Shown here in pieces: positions 27,564 to 37,383 of a DNA stretch of 64,000 nucleotides. The DNA lies in contig NZ_CP072801.1 in assembly GCF_017901135.1 (NCBI RefSeq), positions 930,001 to 994,000 of the forward strand. Direction: 5' to 3'. Position numbers and translations under genes: made by a program. This DNA comes from Thiothrix litoralis. GTDB taxonomy: Bacteria; Pseudomonadota; Gammaproteobacteria; Thiotrichales; Thiotrichaceae. Below the pieces are notes generated by a model. The model saw only the letters and a list, made by a program, of their open reading frames with translations, did no database searches and was not told where the DNA came from. Within the stretch, counting starts at the first letter, position 1, and each line of letters opens with the position of its first letter.

Positions 27564-28201
27564 GGTAGTTTGATCTTTAAGTTAGGTTTCTTGGCTGACA
27601 ATCTACACGTTGACGGCATTTTTACAAACATTTTTGGGTTGATGTTGTTGCCGTGGTTGTGGCATCGCGGCGGGGCAGTTAGGGCGTTTACTGCCGCTGG
27701 TGTGTTGGTGAAGTGGGATTTAATACGAGGCTTGCCGAAACACCCAAGGCTGCAATAAACGCCGGATCGTGCGAAACCACCAGCAATGCGCCGGGGTAAT
27801 CTGCCAAAGTTTGCTCCAGTAATAAGCGTGAGTCCAAATCCAGATGGTTGTCGGGTTCGTCCAACAACAGTAAGGTGGGGGCATTTTCCCCGATAAGTAC
27901 CGCCAGCAGAGCGACTTTCAGGCGTTCGCCCCCGCTCAGTTCGTGCAAGGCCAGACGCAAACCTTGCAGGCGTTGCAGTTGCCGCACCCAATAGAACGGC
28001 ACAAGCCAGCGGATACTGCCGCTGGTGGGTGTGAAATCTTGCGCGAGAAGGGTAAGCAATACCGATTTGCCTTGCCCGTTGCGTCCGACCAGCCCGGTCA
28101 ATCCGTCGGTCAGGGTGGAGGAAAGCGAGGTAAATACCGTTTTGGTTTGACATCCTCCCCTCCCTAAAGGAAGGGGATTCCTACTGCATTCAGCTAGATA
28201 G

Positions 28202-30031
28202 TGTCTGACCGAAAAAGCCTTCCTGCCGCCACGAGTGCCCAATTTTAGTCCATGCAGCCGTTTTCCCCGCCACCTTCTGGCAAGCACGAGGGTAAAACGC
28301 TGGGTTTCAAGGCATGGCTGGCAGCGCAGGCTTGCCTTCGGTGCAGGGGCTGCCCTGCCTTCCCGGCATTTTCCCTCATCGGTCGGCGTTGTGGGGTGGT
28401 TCAGGCGGCTTGGCGCTGTCGTCGGCGTTCATCCTTCTGCAAGGCCTCCAACGCCCTGGCCTGTAAAATGGCCCCGACCTTTTGCAGGTTCCTGCCCACC
28501 ACCGCCAGTGCCACATAGCGCTTGAAGCGTTCCAGCCCCCGGTCGGGGCAATAGTCCAGCCCATGGACTTCCAGTGCGTTGATGCCGGATTCCACCGCTG
28601 AGTGCTGGCGTCTGGCCTGGACAAACGCCGGGTCGGTTTCACGGGCAGTGTCCGCCTGGCTCCAGCGGCCCTTTTTCGGCAACACCACCCGGTCGAGCAG
28701 TTCGGCCAGTTCGCGCTGGTTGGCCGGTGAGTGGAACCCCTTGTCAAAGCTGCACGCGCTCAGGGAGGGGAACAGCGCTTTGGCTTGCTTAACCATGGTC
28801 ACGGCAATCTCACTGTCGGGGCAGTGTTGCATCACTTGGTGGTGGAGGATGAAGCCGTCAGCCGATTCCATCACGCACACGTTCAGGCCCAGCTCCACCG
28901 GCACACCGGCTTTGCCCTTGCTGAGCCATTCGCTGTAATCCTCGAAGAGGGAGAAGATCTTGTCGCCGTGGGGGATGGTTTCCCCGTCCAGCACCCGCCG
29001 CCGCACCAGGTCAACCTGATGCCACCCGTACCCCAGCCAGCGCTGGAGGTCGTTGCCCGACCGGCTGTCCAGCAGGCTGAGGGGCAGGTCAGCCACCGTT
29101 TCCTCCACTTTCGACAACAGCGCGGCGCACAGGCCCAGGTAGGTGTGGTGGGCGTCACGGATGGCCTGTTGCCGGGTGGCCTGCTTGTCCGGGTCTTGGG
29201 AGCTGGAGTGCTTGAGCTTCTGCGCATGACGGCAGGCTTTCTTCACCTGGCGGAGATTGTACTGCCATTGCCGCCAGCGGCTGTCGCCGTGCCCTTCACA
29301 CCAATCGGCCACCGTGCGCACCGAACAACGCACCGCGTCGTACAACAGGTTGATGTCGGTCGGGTAGTGGATGTTGCTTTCCACCACGAAGGAGTCACAA
29401 CGGGCGCTCAGCGGCGCGGCTTTTTTTTTAGCAGCTTGTGACCGGCCTCCACCACCAACTGGTTGATGCGTTGCAGGCTGGCTTCGTCCACCAGAGCGGC
29501 GTTGTCCTTGACCGTTTGCAGCTTGTACTCATCGTCATCATCCCAGAAACCATGCCCCAGCATCTGACGGATGCTGCGGTGCTGGTTCGCCATCTCCAGC
29601 AGCCGGTCATAGTCCCAGTTCAGGTTCACCCGCAATGTCGCCAGCACCAGCGCATTCCACAGATCCATGCCGGGGCGTCCACGGCTGGCGTCCACCTCCG
29701 CCGGAACCCGCTTTTCCAGCACCGCAAACACCGCCTCACGCAGTTCGTCTGTCACATAAATGTATTGCAGCCCTTGCAACACCTGCGGGATGTCGTCCCG
29801 CGAACGTGGGTTGAAGGTCAGCCTGCCGATGTCAGCGTGACCCAGGCGAAGTTGGCGGGCGATCACTTCACGCATCGTGTGTCTCCTGCGAAGTTTGGCG
29901 GATGGATGCCCTATTTTGCCCTATTTTGGGCGCTTTTGCAGCTTTCTGGCCTGCTTCCGGGAAATCTTAGGGCAAGGAAAACGGGCGTAGCATCTTGATC
30001 GGAAAAGGGTTTTAGGGTTTCCGGTCAGACA
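28202..30031 (-). mobile_element. 1830-bp DDE insertion sequence (ISNCY-like) nested in copy 1
   Basis: Terminal inverted repeats start TGTCTGACCG and are flanked by a perfect 8-bp direct repeat CTAGATAG (28194-28201 and 30032-30039). Comparison with the intact copy 2 element confirms the empty site. It inserted just after the last codons of tnpB. The 199 bases at 28202-28400 and about 155 bases at 29877-30031 are non-coding. Confidence 0.88.
28401..29875 (-). CDS. ISNCY-like transposase in two frames joined by an A9 run
   Basis: The first frame (29875 down to 29408, GGAG before the ATG) gives 155 residues ending LLKKKPRR. A -1 shift on the run of nine As (29421-29429, minus strand) continues without a stop into the second frame, reading AAPLSARCDSFVVESNIHYPTD and on to 28401. 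The probable first catalytic Asp (CDSFVVESN) lies after the shift, so active transposase requires slippage or frameshifting. The run could instead be a disabling mutation. Family assignment is from sequence flavour and is tentative. Confidence 0.7.
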
Positions 30032-31239
30032 CTAGATAGCTGACTGACTTCGGTGGGTTCCTGCTTCACAGAGCGGCTTAAGGTCGCATCTCCACAGGCT
30101 AACAAGCGGTATCCCCGCTCTAAAACATTGATCGCGCCGACATGATCGGCGTTATTTTCATAGTGGCATTTCACGCACACAAACCGCGCTTGCGTCTGAC
30201 GATTGTCCGCCGCTACATGGTGACATTCGGGGCATTCCTGACTGGTATAATGCGGCGGCACAGCGAACAACATGGCGCCTTTCCATGCCATCTTGTAGTC
30301 GAGTTGCCGTCGAAATTCACCCCAGCCTTGGTCGAGAATGGCTTTGTTTAAGCCAGATTTCTGGGCAACGTTTTTACCGGGATTTTCCGCTGTGCCTGCC
30401 GCTGACTTGGACATATTCCGTACCTGCAAATCTTCGATGAACACGAACGCGTGGTTTTGGCTGAGCGTGGTCGTCGCCTTGTGCAGGAAATCGCGGCGGG
30501 CGTTGGCGATTTGCGTGTGAATTTTTTGAACGTTGGCTTGTGCCTTTTTCCAATTGTTGCTGAATTTTTGTTTGTGCGCCATGCGCCGTTGGTATTTGGC
30601 GAGTTTGGCTTGCTTGCCCTTGAAGCTGTTACGCGATTCCATCCATGTGCCGTCGGAGAGCGTCGCAAAACGCGCTATCCCAAGGTCAATACCGATAGCA
30701 GTGGTTGCGGGTGTGGCTGGCAATTCCACTTCGCGCTGGGTTTGGATGCTGACAAACCATTTCCCGCCCTTGCTGGAAACCGTGACATTGCGCAGTTCTC
30801 CCAACACATCACGGCTGTTGCGGTAGCGTATCCAGCCGAGTTTTGGCAGAAAAATTCGGCTATTGCCTGGGTCGAGCTTGATTTGTTTGGGGTCGGGGTA
30901 ACGGAAACTGTCACCGCTGCCTTTGCGCTTGAAGCGGGGGAAATCGGCACGTTTGGCGAAAAAGTTTTGGTAGGCTTTATCGAGGTCTTTGAGGGCGTGT
31001 TGTAGGGGATGAACGGGGGCATCTTTCAGCCACGGGGTTTCCACACCGTTGCGCCATGCGGTCAGGTGCTTGGCCATTGCGACGTAACCGATGAATTTTT
31101 CACCCGCTTCATGGTTGGCTTGCTGCAACGCTAATGCCTTGTTGTAAACGAAGCGGCATGACCCAGCAAAACGGCGTAGTTGACGCTGTGTTTCACCATT
31201 GGGCATGAGTTCGTATTTGAAGGCTTGGAGTCGTTGCAT
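30025..31239 (-). CDS. tnpB: RNA-guided nuclease TnpB, copy 1
   Basis: A 404-residue TnpB from the ATG at 31239, matching the start of copy 2. RuvC motifs are intact: Asp in AIGIDLGIAR, Glu in FIEDLQ, Asp in NADHVGAINVL. The zinc finger (CPEC and CVKC) is intact too. The nested IS begins right at the 3' end, changing the terminus from QLSS to QLSSV before a stop. The protein should be functional, but its guide RNA, which spans the tnpB end and the element's right end, is split by 1.8 kb. Confidence 0.9.
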   Translation of the reverse strand: MQRLQAFKYELMPNGETQRQLRRFAGSCRFVYNKALALQQANHEAGEKFIGYVAMAKHLTAWRNGVETPWLKDAPVHPLQHALKDLDKAYQNFFAKRADFPRFKRKGSGDSFRYPDPKQIKLDPGNSRIFLPKLGWIRYRNSRDVLGELRNVTVSSKGGKWFVSIQTQREVELPATPATTAIGIDLGIARFATLSDGTWMESRNSFKGKQAKLAKYQRRMAHKQKFSNNWKKAQANVQKIHTQIANARRDFLHKATTTLSQNHAFVFIEDLQVRNMSKSAAGTAENPGKNVAQKSGLNKAILDQGWGEFRRQLDYKMAWKGAMLFAVPPHYTSQECPECHHVAADNRQTQARFVCVKCHYENNADHVGAINVLERGYRLLACGDATLSRSVKQEPTEVSQLSSV

Positions 31240-31595
31240 CTTCGGAGTGTAGCTAAATAAAGAGCGGCTTGAGTGGGTATTCTGCGTTAAACTGCGCGGA
31301 TTATCCGACAAAACTACCGAACATAGGGCGGCTTCGCCACCCGCGCTATCCTCCCCGACCTGAAGGACGGGGTTTGCCGCGCAACCTGATCAAATTGTTG
31401 GGTTAACTGGGAAAATTGGCAAACCACCTGCGTCATAAGAAACTCCTGACTGTGCGTTAAAAAGCGTACAGTAAGCGGGGAGGCATAGCAATTACGTCAG
31501 ATTGTCATGCGCCTAAGACTTCACCCTATGAGTTTTGGCAATCAGTTCACCACTCCGTTCGGTCAACCCGAATGGTTCGATTATGAGGAAAAACA

Positions 31596-32147
31596 ATGCA
31601 GCTTGAAACCATCTTACAAGCCATTCTGCTTACCGCTGACAAGACCTTGTCACTCGAACAACTAGAAAGTTATTTCACCCCAGAAGAGGGCATTCCCCGT
31701 GCTGCAATTCGCACCGCGTTGCAGGCACTATCAAGCGCTTGTGCAGGTCAGAGTTTTGAGCTGAAAGAAACGGCCAGTGGTTTTCGCTTACAAACCCGTG
31801 CGGCCTTCCAGCCGTGGGTGCAACGCCACGACGATAGCCGCCCGCCTAAATATTCCCGTGCTTTTCTGGAAACACTGGCCTTGATTGCTTGGCGGCAACC
31901 GATTACGCGTGGGGAAATTGAAGAAGTGCGCGGGGTAGCGGTCAATGCCAACGTGATCAAGACCTTACTGGAACGCGACTGGGTGCGGGTAATTGGGCAC
32001 AAGGAAGTGCCGGGTCGCCCGGAAATGCTCGGTACGACCCGGCATTTCTTGGATTATTTCAACCTCAAATCACTGGGTGACCTGCCGAGTCTGGTGGAAA
32101 TGAAAGATCTGGATGTAGACAAATTGCAGTTGGAGTTGCTGGGGTAA
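31596..32147 (+). CDS. scpB: Segregation and condensation protein B
   Basis: A 183-residue ScpB with the family's two winged-helix halves (LETILQAILLTADKTLSLEQL and YSRAFLETLALIAWRQPITRGEIEEVRGV, then GTTRHFLDYFNLKSLGDLPSL). It bridges ScpA and the SMC ATPase in chromosome condensation. TGAGGA precedes the ATG. scpA is not beside it. Upstream (31437-31595) is non-coding apart from a weak overlapping small ORF. Confidence 0.93.
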   Translation: MQLETILQAILLTADKTLSLEQLESYFTPEEGIPRAAIRTALQALSSACAGQSFELKETASGFRLQTRAAFQPWVQRHDDSRPPKYSRAFLETLALIAWRQPITRGEIEEVRGVAVNANVIKTLLERDWVRVIGHKEVPGRPEMLGTTRHFLDYFNLKSLGDLPSLVEMKDLDVDKLQLELLG

Positions 32148-32262
32148 TTTCAGCATTTTGACACCTATGGGCAAGGATTGGGGTGTATATTGTTGCTCCG
32201 CTAGTGAAATTAAAGTGATAGAGGTATAGTTAACAATAATAACTAAATCCAAAGGCACTGCC

Positions 32263-35200
32263 ATGTTACACCTCCCGCGCTTCCTGCTGCTTTGGCTGCT
32301 GTTGCTCACCAGCGCACATGCCAACCCGCTGTCTCCCGAGCAAGTACCCGAACCCCTCAAACCGTGGGTCGGCTGGGTGTTGGATGGACACAAGGATTTA
32401 GCCTGTCCCTACCTTTACAACGCCGCAGAACGCCAATGCGCCTGGCCGGGCAAACTGGATTTACAACTCACCAGCACCGGCGGCACGTTCACCCAACATT
32501 GGGAAGTCTACGGCGAAACCCAAATACGCCTGCCCGGTGATGCGCAACATTGGCCACAACAAGTCAGCAGCGCCGACACTACCCCGCTGATCGTCACTGC
32601 CAGCGACAGCTACCCGGTCGTGACCCTCGCCGCAGGCAGCCATGACATTAGCGGGCAATTCGTGTGGGACAAACTGCCCGAAGCCCTGTTCGTCGCGCCT
32701 GCTACCGGCTTGGTGCAATTAAGCGTCAACGGCACAGTGATTACCACCCCCGAATTCAATACCGCAGGCAGTTTGTGGTTAAGCCGCAGCCCGCAGGAAG
32801 CCAGCGAAGACGGCCTCGAAGTACAAGTCTTCCGCAAAGTGTTGGACTCACACCCACTCGAAGTCACCACCACGCTCCAGCTCCGCGTCGCAGGCAAGCA
32901 ACGTCAGGCTGAATTCGCCCCGGTATTGCTGGACGGTTTCATCCCGCTGCATCTGGATAGCCCCTTACCCACGCGCATGGGGCAGGATGGCAAGCTGCAA
33001 GTGCAACTGCGCCCCGGCGAATGGACGCTCAAACTCACCGGGCGTTCCCCCGCCAACCTCACCAGTTTAGCCTTGCCCGCCAGCGCCGCACCGTGGCCAA
33101 GCGAAGAGGTCTGGGTATTTGAAGCCGATGCGAGTATGCGTCAAGTGCAAGTCGAAGGCGTCAACAGCGTCGACCCCAGCCAGACCCGCTTGCCGGAAGA
33201 ATGGGCACGATTCCCCGCTTACTTGATGACCACTGGCAGCAATATGAACCTCGCAGAACAACATCGCGGCATGGCATCCAGCCCCGCACAAGTCAGCTTG
33301 AAGCGCCAGTTGTGGCTGGATTTCGACGGCAAGGGTTACACCCTGCAAGACCAATTGAACGGCACGCTGGCGCAACAGTCACGGCTGGAAGTCTTGCCCG
33401 ACATCCGTTTGGGCAGGGTCAGTATTGACGGCACACCGCAATTGATTACCCAACAAGCGCAAGGGCAGGCGGATGGTGTGGAAGTGCGCCAGCGTGCCTT
33501 GTCGTTGGAAGCCGATAGCCGCTATGTCGCCGACCGTTCCAGCCCACCCGTCAGCGGTTGGCAACAGGAATTGCAGCAAGTGAACACCACCCTGCATTTG
33601 CCGCCCGGCTGGTTGCTGTTTGCCGCGAGTGGTACGGATAATCTGCCGATGACATGGTTGCAACAATGGAGTTTGCTGGACTTGTTTCTGGTGCTCTTGG
33701 TGACAGTCGCCACGGGTTATTTGTATGGCTGGCAATGGGGCAGTGTTGCGGGGCTTGCCTTGTTGTTGACATGGCATCAGCCTGCTGCACCGCGTTTCAT
33801 CTGGTTGAATTTGCTGGCGGTGACGGCGTTATTGCGTTCGGTACCTGCCGGGGCCATTCAGTCTTGGCTGGGGCGTTACCGCTGGCTGAGTTTGCTGATA
33901 TTGGTACTGATCGTGTTGCCGTATACCATCGACACGGTGCGCATGGCGCTTTACCCGCAGTTGCAAGGCAGTGGTGGTAACGTTGGTTACGAACAGACTG
34001 TGATGTCAGCGGCTGCGCCTGCCGCAGAAGCGGAGATGATGGCAGATCAAGCCACCATGCCTGCACCAGCGCCGCTGATGAAATCCAGAAGCAATTATGC
34101 AGCAGATAAAGTGGCGGGCGGTTTGTCCTCACTGGGTTCTTACAATGCGCCTCGCAATGCCAAGCAGCAAGCCAACCTGCGCGATATTGACCCCAACAGC
34201 ATGATCCAGACCGGCCCCGGCCTGCCAACCTGGCAATGGCAACAGGTGCAACTGGAATGGTCAGGCGTGATTCAGCCCGATGAGCGCATGGGCTTATGGT
34301 TATTGTCGCCGCTGGTGCATTCCTTGCTGAAAGTGCTGGGCGTGCTGATTTTATTGGTACTGGCGGCGCGTTTAGCCTTGCTGTCCGGCAATCTGCAAGG
34401 CTTGTGGCAAACCGTGCGGCAACCCGGTCACTGGTGGTCAACAGGGCTTTTGCTGGTAGCCGTACCGTGGGTCTTGGCAGTGCCACAACCCGCTTGGGCA
34501 GAAACGCCTATGCCCGTAACCCCTGAACCTGAGCTATTACAAACCTTGCAGGAACGCTTGCTGCGTGCGCCAGATTGCGTGCCGGACTGTGCGCAAATCG
34601 AACAAATGAACCTGACGCTGGGTAACGATGGTTTGGCAGTACGCTTGCGGGTACATGCTGCAACGCAAGTCGCAGTACCTTTGCCGGTAAGCCAAAGCAC
34701 CTGGTTGCCGACCACGGTGCTGGTCGATAATACCCCGACCCAAGCGCTGCGCCGCGATGCTGCCCAGCAATTGTGGGTGGTATTGGCGCAAGGTCAGCAC
34801 GATGTGGTGTTGCAAGGCAGCTTGCCGAGCCGTAGCAGCGTGGCCTTGCCTTTGCCACTCAAGCCGCACCGTGTGACCTGGCAGGGCGAAGGCTGGCAAG
34901 TGAACGGCATCCGCGATAACGGCGTGCCCGAAGACCAGTTACAGCTCAACCGCACCGCCGCGACCACCACCGAAGCCAGTTTGCAGGATATGCCGAATTT
35001 ACCCGCCTTCGTTAAAATCGGGCGGCGGCTTGATCTGGGGCTGGATTGGTACGTGACCACCACGGTCAGCCGCGTGTCCGACAGTGCCGCGCCGATCAGC
35101 GTGGCGATTCCCTTGCTGCCGGGCGAACAGCCGTTGAGTGAGCAATTCACCATCAAGGACAATGCGGTACAAATCAACCTCAAGCCACAACAGGACACGC

Positions 35201-36387
35201 TGGAATGGACTTCGCGCCTGCCACAGGCCGAGCAACTCCAGCTTACCGCCAGCCAGAACAATGCGTGGCTGGAAGAGTGGCGAGTCGCCGCCAGCCCGGT
35301 CTGGCACGTTGAAGCGAGTGGCTTGCCCGTCAATGCCTACGAAGAAGCCGACGCGCAAGGCTCGTTGCTCTGGAAACCGTGGGCAGGTGAAAAGCTCACG
35401 TTAGCGATCAATCGCCCCAGTGGGGTAGAAGGGCAAACCGTCACCCTGCTCGCCAGCCAGACACAGGTGGCAGTCGGCAAACGCGCCCGCGACGTGACCT
35501 TGCGCCTGAACTTGCAAAGCAGTCGCGGTTCGCAACACAGCATCAGCCTGCCGGAAGGCACGGTGGTGCAAAGCCTGACGATTGACGGCACCAAACAGGC
35601 GATTCAGCAGCAGCAAGGCAAAGTCGTGTTGCCGCTCTTGCCGCGCAAACAGGAAGCCGTGCTGGAATGGCAGGAAAGTGGCGCAATGCCCTTGCATTAC
35701 ACCTTTCCCGCCGTGGATGTGGGTTTGCCGAGCGTGAACAGCGAAGCGACGTTACAACTGCCAGCAGACCGCTGGATTTTGTGGACACACGGATCCTTGC
35801 TAGGGCCTGCGGTGTTGTTCTGGGGCATGTTGGTGGTCTTGCTGGTGTTGTCGATTGGCTTGGGGCGGTCGCGCCTTACCCCGCTGAAAAGCTGGCAATG
35901 GTTTTTACTGGGCATTGGTTTGAGCCAAAGCACGTCGTTTTTGATGGTGCTGATGGCGTTCTGGCTGATTGCTTTGGCGATGCGCGGCAAACTTTCGCTG
36001 GAGGGATGGAAACGTCCGACTTGGCAATTTAATGCGATGCAGTTGAGCTTGGCATTTTTGACATTGGTTGCGCTGGCGGCGTTGGTGGGGGCGGTGGCTA
36101 AAGGCTTGCTGGGTTCACCGGATATGCAGATTGTGGGCAATGGTTCATGGGCGCAACAGTTGCAGTGGTATCAGGATCGGGTCGAGGGTGTATTGCCGCA
36201 GCCGGGTGTCATCAGCGTGCCGATTTTGTATTACCGTTTGCTGATGCTGGCTTGGGCATTGTGGTTAGCAGTGGCGTTGTTGGGTTGGTTGCGTTGGGGT
36301 TGGGCTGCCATTAACCACGGTGGGTTGTGGCAGACTGAAGAGAAGCCAGCGACTCCCCTAGCGCCTACACCACCCGATGCGCCATAA
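32263..36387 (+). CDS. Very large membrane protein of unknown function
   Basis: A 1374-residue protein with a signal peptide (cut after SAHA, about residue 20). The N-terminal extracytoplasmic region (21-465) is beta-rich. A first membrane cluster spans about 468-567, a second pair about 677-745 (the latter ends in a second signal-like AWA). Another large extracytoplasmic region spans about 746-1165. A final membrane cluster follows (about 1171-1350), with a Pro-rich tail. Two halves of similar layout suggest internal duplication. No motif I recognise. It follows scpB in the same direction after 115 bases but is probably independently expressed. Confidence 0.8.
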   Translation: MLHLPRFLLLWLLLLTSAHANPLSPEQVPEPLKPWVGWVLDGHKDLACPYLYNAAERQCAWPGKLDLQLTSTGGTFTQHWEVYGETQIRLPGDAQHWPQQVSSADTTPLIVTASDSYPVVTLAAGSHDISGQFVWDKLPEALFVAPATGLVQLSVNGTVITTPEFNTAGSLWLSRSPQEASEDGLEVQVFRKVLDSHPLEVTTTLQLRVAGKQRQAEFAPVLLDGFIPLHLDSPLPTRMGQDGKLQVQLRPGEWTLKLTGRSPANLTSLALPASAAPWPSEEVWVFEADASMRQVQVEGVNSVDPSQTRLPEEWARFPAYLMTTGSNMNLAEQHRGMASSPAQVSLKRQLWLDFDGKGYTLQDQLNGTLAQQSRLEVLPDIRLGRVSIDGTPQLITQQAQGQADGVEVRQRALSLEADSRYVADRSSPPVSGWQQELQQVNTTLHLPPGWLLFAASGTDNLPMTWLQQWSLLDLFLVLLVTVATGYLYGWQWGSVAGLALLLTWHQPAAPRFIWLNLLAVTALLRSVPAGAIQSWLGRYRWLSLLILVLIVLPYTIDTVRMALYPQLQGSGGNVGYEQTVMSAAAPAAEAEMMADQATMPAPAPLMKSRSNYAADKVAGGLSSLGSYNAPRNAKQQANLRDIDPNSMIQTGPGLPTWQWQQVQLEWSGVIQPDERMGLWLLSPLVHSLLKVLGVLILLVLAARLALLSGNLQGLWQTVRQPGHWWSTGLLLVAVPWVLAVPQPAWAETPMPVTPEPELLQTLQERLLRAPDCVPDCAQIEQMNLTLGNDGLAVRLRVHAATQVAVPLPVSQSTWLPTTVLVDNTPTQALRRDAAQQLWVVLAQGQHDVVLQGSLPSRSSVALPLPLKPHRVTWQGEGWQVNGIRDNGVPEDQLQLNRTAATTTEASLQDMPNLPAFVKIGRRLDLGLDWYVTTTVSRVSDSAAPISVAIPLLPGEQPLSEQFTIKDNAVQINLKPQQDTLEWTSRLPQAEQLQLTASQNNAWLEEWRVAASPVWHVEASGLPVNAYEEADAQGSLLWKPWAGEKLTLAINRPSGVEGQTVTLLASQTQVAVGKRARDVTLRLNLQSSRGSQHSISLPEGTVVQSLTIDGTKQAIQQQQGKVVLPLLPRKQEAVLEWQESGAMPLHYTFPAVDVGLPSVNSEATLQLPADRWILWTHGSLLGPAVLFWGMLVVLLVLSIGLGRSRLTPLKSWQWFLLGIGLSQSTSFLMVLMAFWLIALAMRGKLSLEGWKRPTWQFNAMQLSLAFLTLVALAALVGAVAKGLLGSPDMQIVGNGSWAQQLQWYQDRVEGVLPQPGVISVPILYYRLLMLAWALWLAVALLGWLRWGWAAINHGGLWQTEEKPATPLAPTPPDAP

Positions 36388-36536
36388 ATCATCGGAATCA
36401 GCTTGAACACCACGTGGAGTCAGAGGAGCGCTATCTTTCCCATTGTGAACAGGTGCTACGTCTGCCGGAACAAGCCCGGCAGAATATATTGTAGCCAGCC
36501 ATTTTTTTCGGTTATGACAACGAACGCGGTAAAATT

Positions 36537-37247
36537 TTAAACAGCACCTTCCTGCATAATCCTGACCACCCGCTCATCCATACATGATCGCATGAAGGCA
36601 TTCATCGCGGTTTCGTCCCCCGGCGCATAAAACGCCAGCATCAGCGTGTTGAATTCCAGTTGGCGTTTGGCGGGCAAGTTGATTGCCGGGTAGCCATGTT
36701 GGAGCAAGTGCCCGTTCATCATGAAACGCCCCATGCGCTTGTTCACATCGTAGAAGAATTGGCAACGTGCCATTGTCAGAAAGAGGTGGATGGCTTGGTC
36801 GTAAATGTCGTTGATTTGAGCAAGGTCGGTGATCATTGCATCGAAGCGGTCGGGCAATTCGGCGACGGGGGGCGGCATGTAGTCTGTTCCTGCGATGAAT
36901 ACGCCACCAGAGCGGAAGCGTCCCCATTCTAAGACTTCTTCTTTACCCGCAGCGGCGTGGAGCTGGCAGGCGATTTCCGCTGAAACGGTGAATTCGCCGC
37001 GCTCAAGCTAGCTAAACAATAGCCGCCATGCGTTACCTTGGTTAACGGTGATTTGCTGGTCGGAAAGTTTGTGCCCGCCCACCGTGATGCCGTCCAGCAG
37101 GGTTTGGACTTCTGGCAGGGTCATGTTGATACCTTCCAGATTGACCGCATCGCAAACGAATTCGCTGAGTTGGCGTTTTGCCAGCATTAGCGCGGTGGCG
37201 GGGTTGGGGGGGATTTGCCAGTGGAGGTCTTGCATGGGCGTTCTCAT
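36537..37247 (-). pseudogene. Fic-domain gene interrupted by one amber codon
   Basis: From ATG 37247 to the stop at 36537 the frame is continuous except for a TAG at 37008-37010, after NAWRLLFS. It resumes as LERGEFTVSAEIACQLH, as Fic proteins do. The core reads ARCQFFYDVNKRMGRFMMN, where relatives have FFYDGNKRT: the Gly of the Fic motif is Val. Full length would be 236 residues. The gene begins five bases after an open tail that follows the ROCO gene, so it was probably co-transcribed. With a stop and a motif change, it is probably dead. The 149 bases at 36388-36536 show no gene. Confidence 0.75.
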
Positions 37248-37251
37248 GACG

Positions 37252-37383
37252 TTAAAGGCTGTTCTGGATAGAGGTTAGCACAGCGCCGATGTCGTCTTGG
37301 TGTTTGGCTACGAACTCGCCAATTTTGCTAGCATCGTCGGTGAAACCTGCAATTTGTTTGACTCCTCCGATAAAACGGCTTAA
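37252..37383 (-). other. Probable frameshifted C-terminal tail of the ROCO gene
   Basis: Right after the ROCO stop at 37380, the frame one base back stays open and reads LSRFIGGVKQIAGFTDDASKIG and on to a stop at 37252-37254, about 43 codons with helical, coding-like composition. It ends five bases before the fic start. A single lost base near 37383 would explain both the early stop and this orphan tail. Confidence 0.5.

Larger units (their letters stand above)
28147..31388 (-). mobile_element. TnpB-only IS200/IS605-type element, copy 1 (interrupted)
   Basis: The left end follows TTGAT on the minus strand (31389-31393) and begins CAGGTTGCGCGG. The right end is GGATGTCAA at 28147-28155. Removing the nested IS and one 8-bp duplication leaves 1404 bp, exactly the size of copy 2 at 41811-43214. 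The ends carry short hairpins; there are no terminal inverted repeats and no target duplication, as expected for this superfamily. No tnpA (Y1 transposase) is present. Confidence 0.88.
27688..31436 (-). pseudogene. Short ABC ATPase gene interrupted by a TnpB element
   Basis: The 3' part (27688-28146) encodes Walker A VGRNGQGKS, signature LSGGE, Walker B LLLLDEPDNHLD and the VVSHD switch, like the second domain of an ABC-F protein. The 5' part lies at 31389-31436, with ATG at 31436 and AGGAG before it. Joining the two across the element restores one frame (MTQVVCQFSQLTQQFD then TKTVFTSL) of 168 residues. Even repaired, it is short: only about 50 residues separate Walker A from the signature, so the helical subdomain was probably already deleted. 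Confidence 0.8.

Noticed and set aside
31528..31665. Small 45-codon frame starting MSFGNQFTTPFG before scpB
   Set aside because: It overlaps the scpB start in another frame, has no clear ribosome site and no recognisable product.
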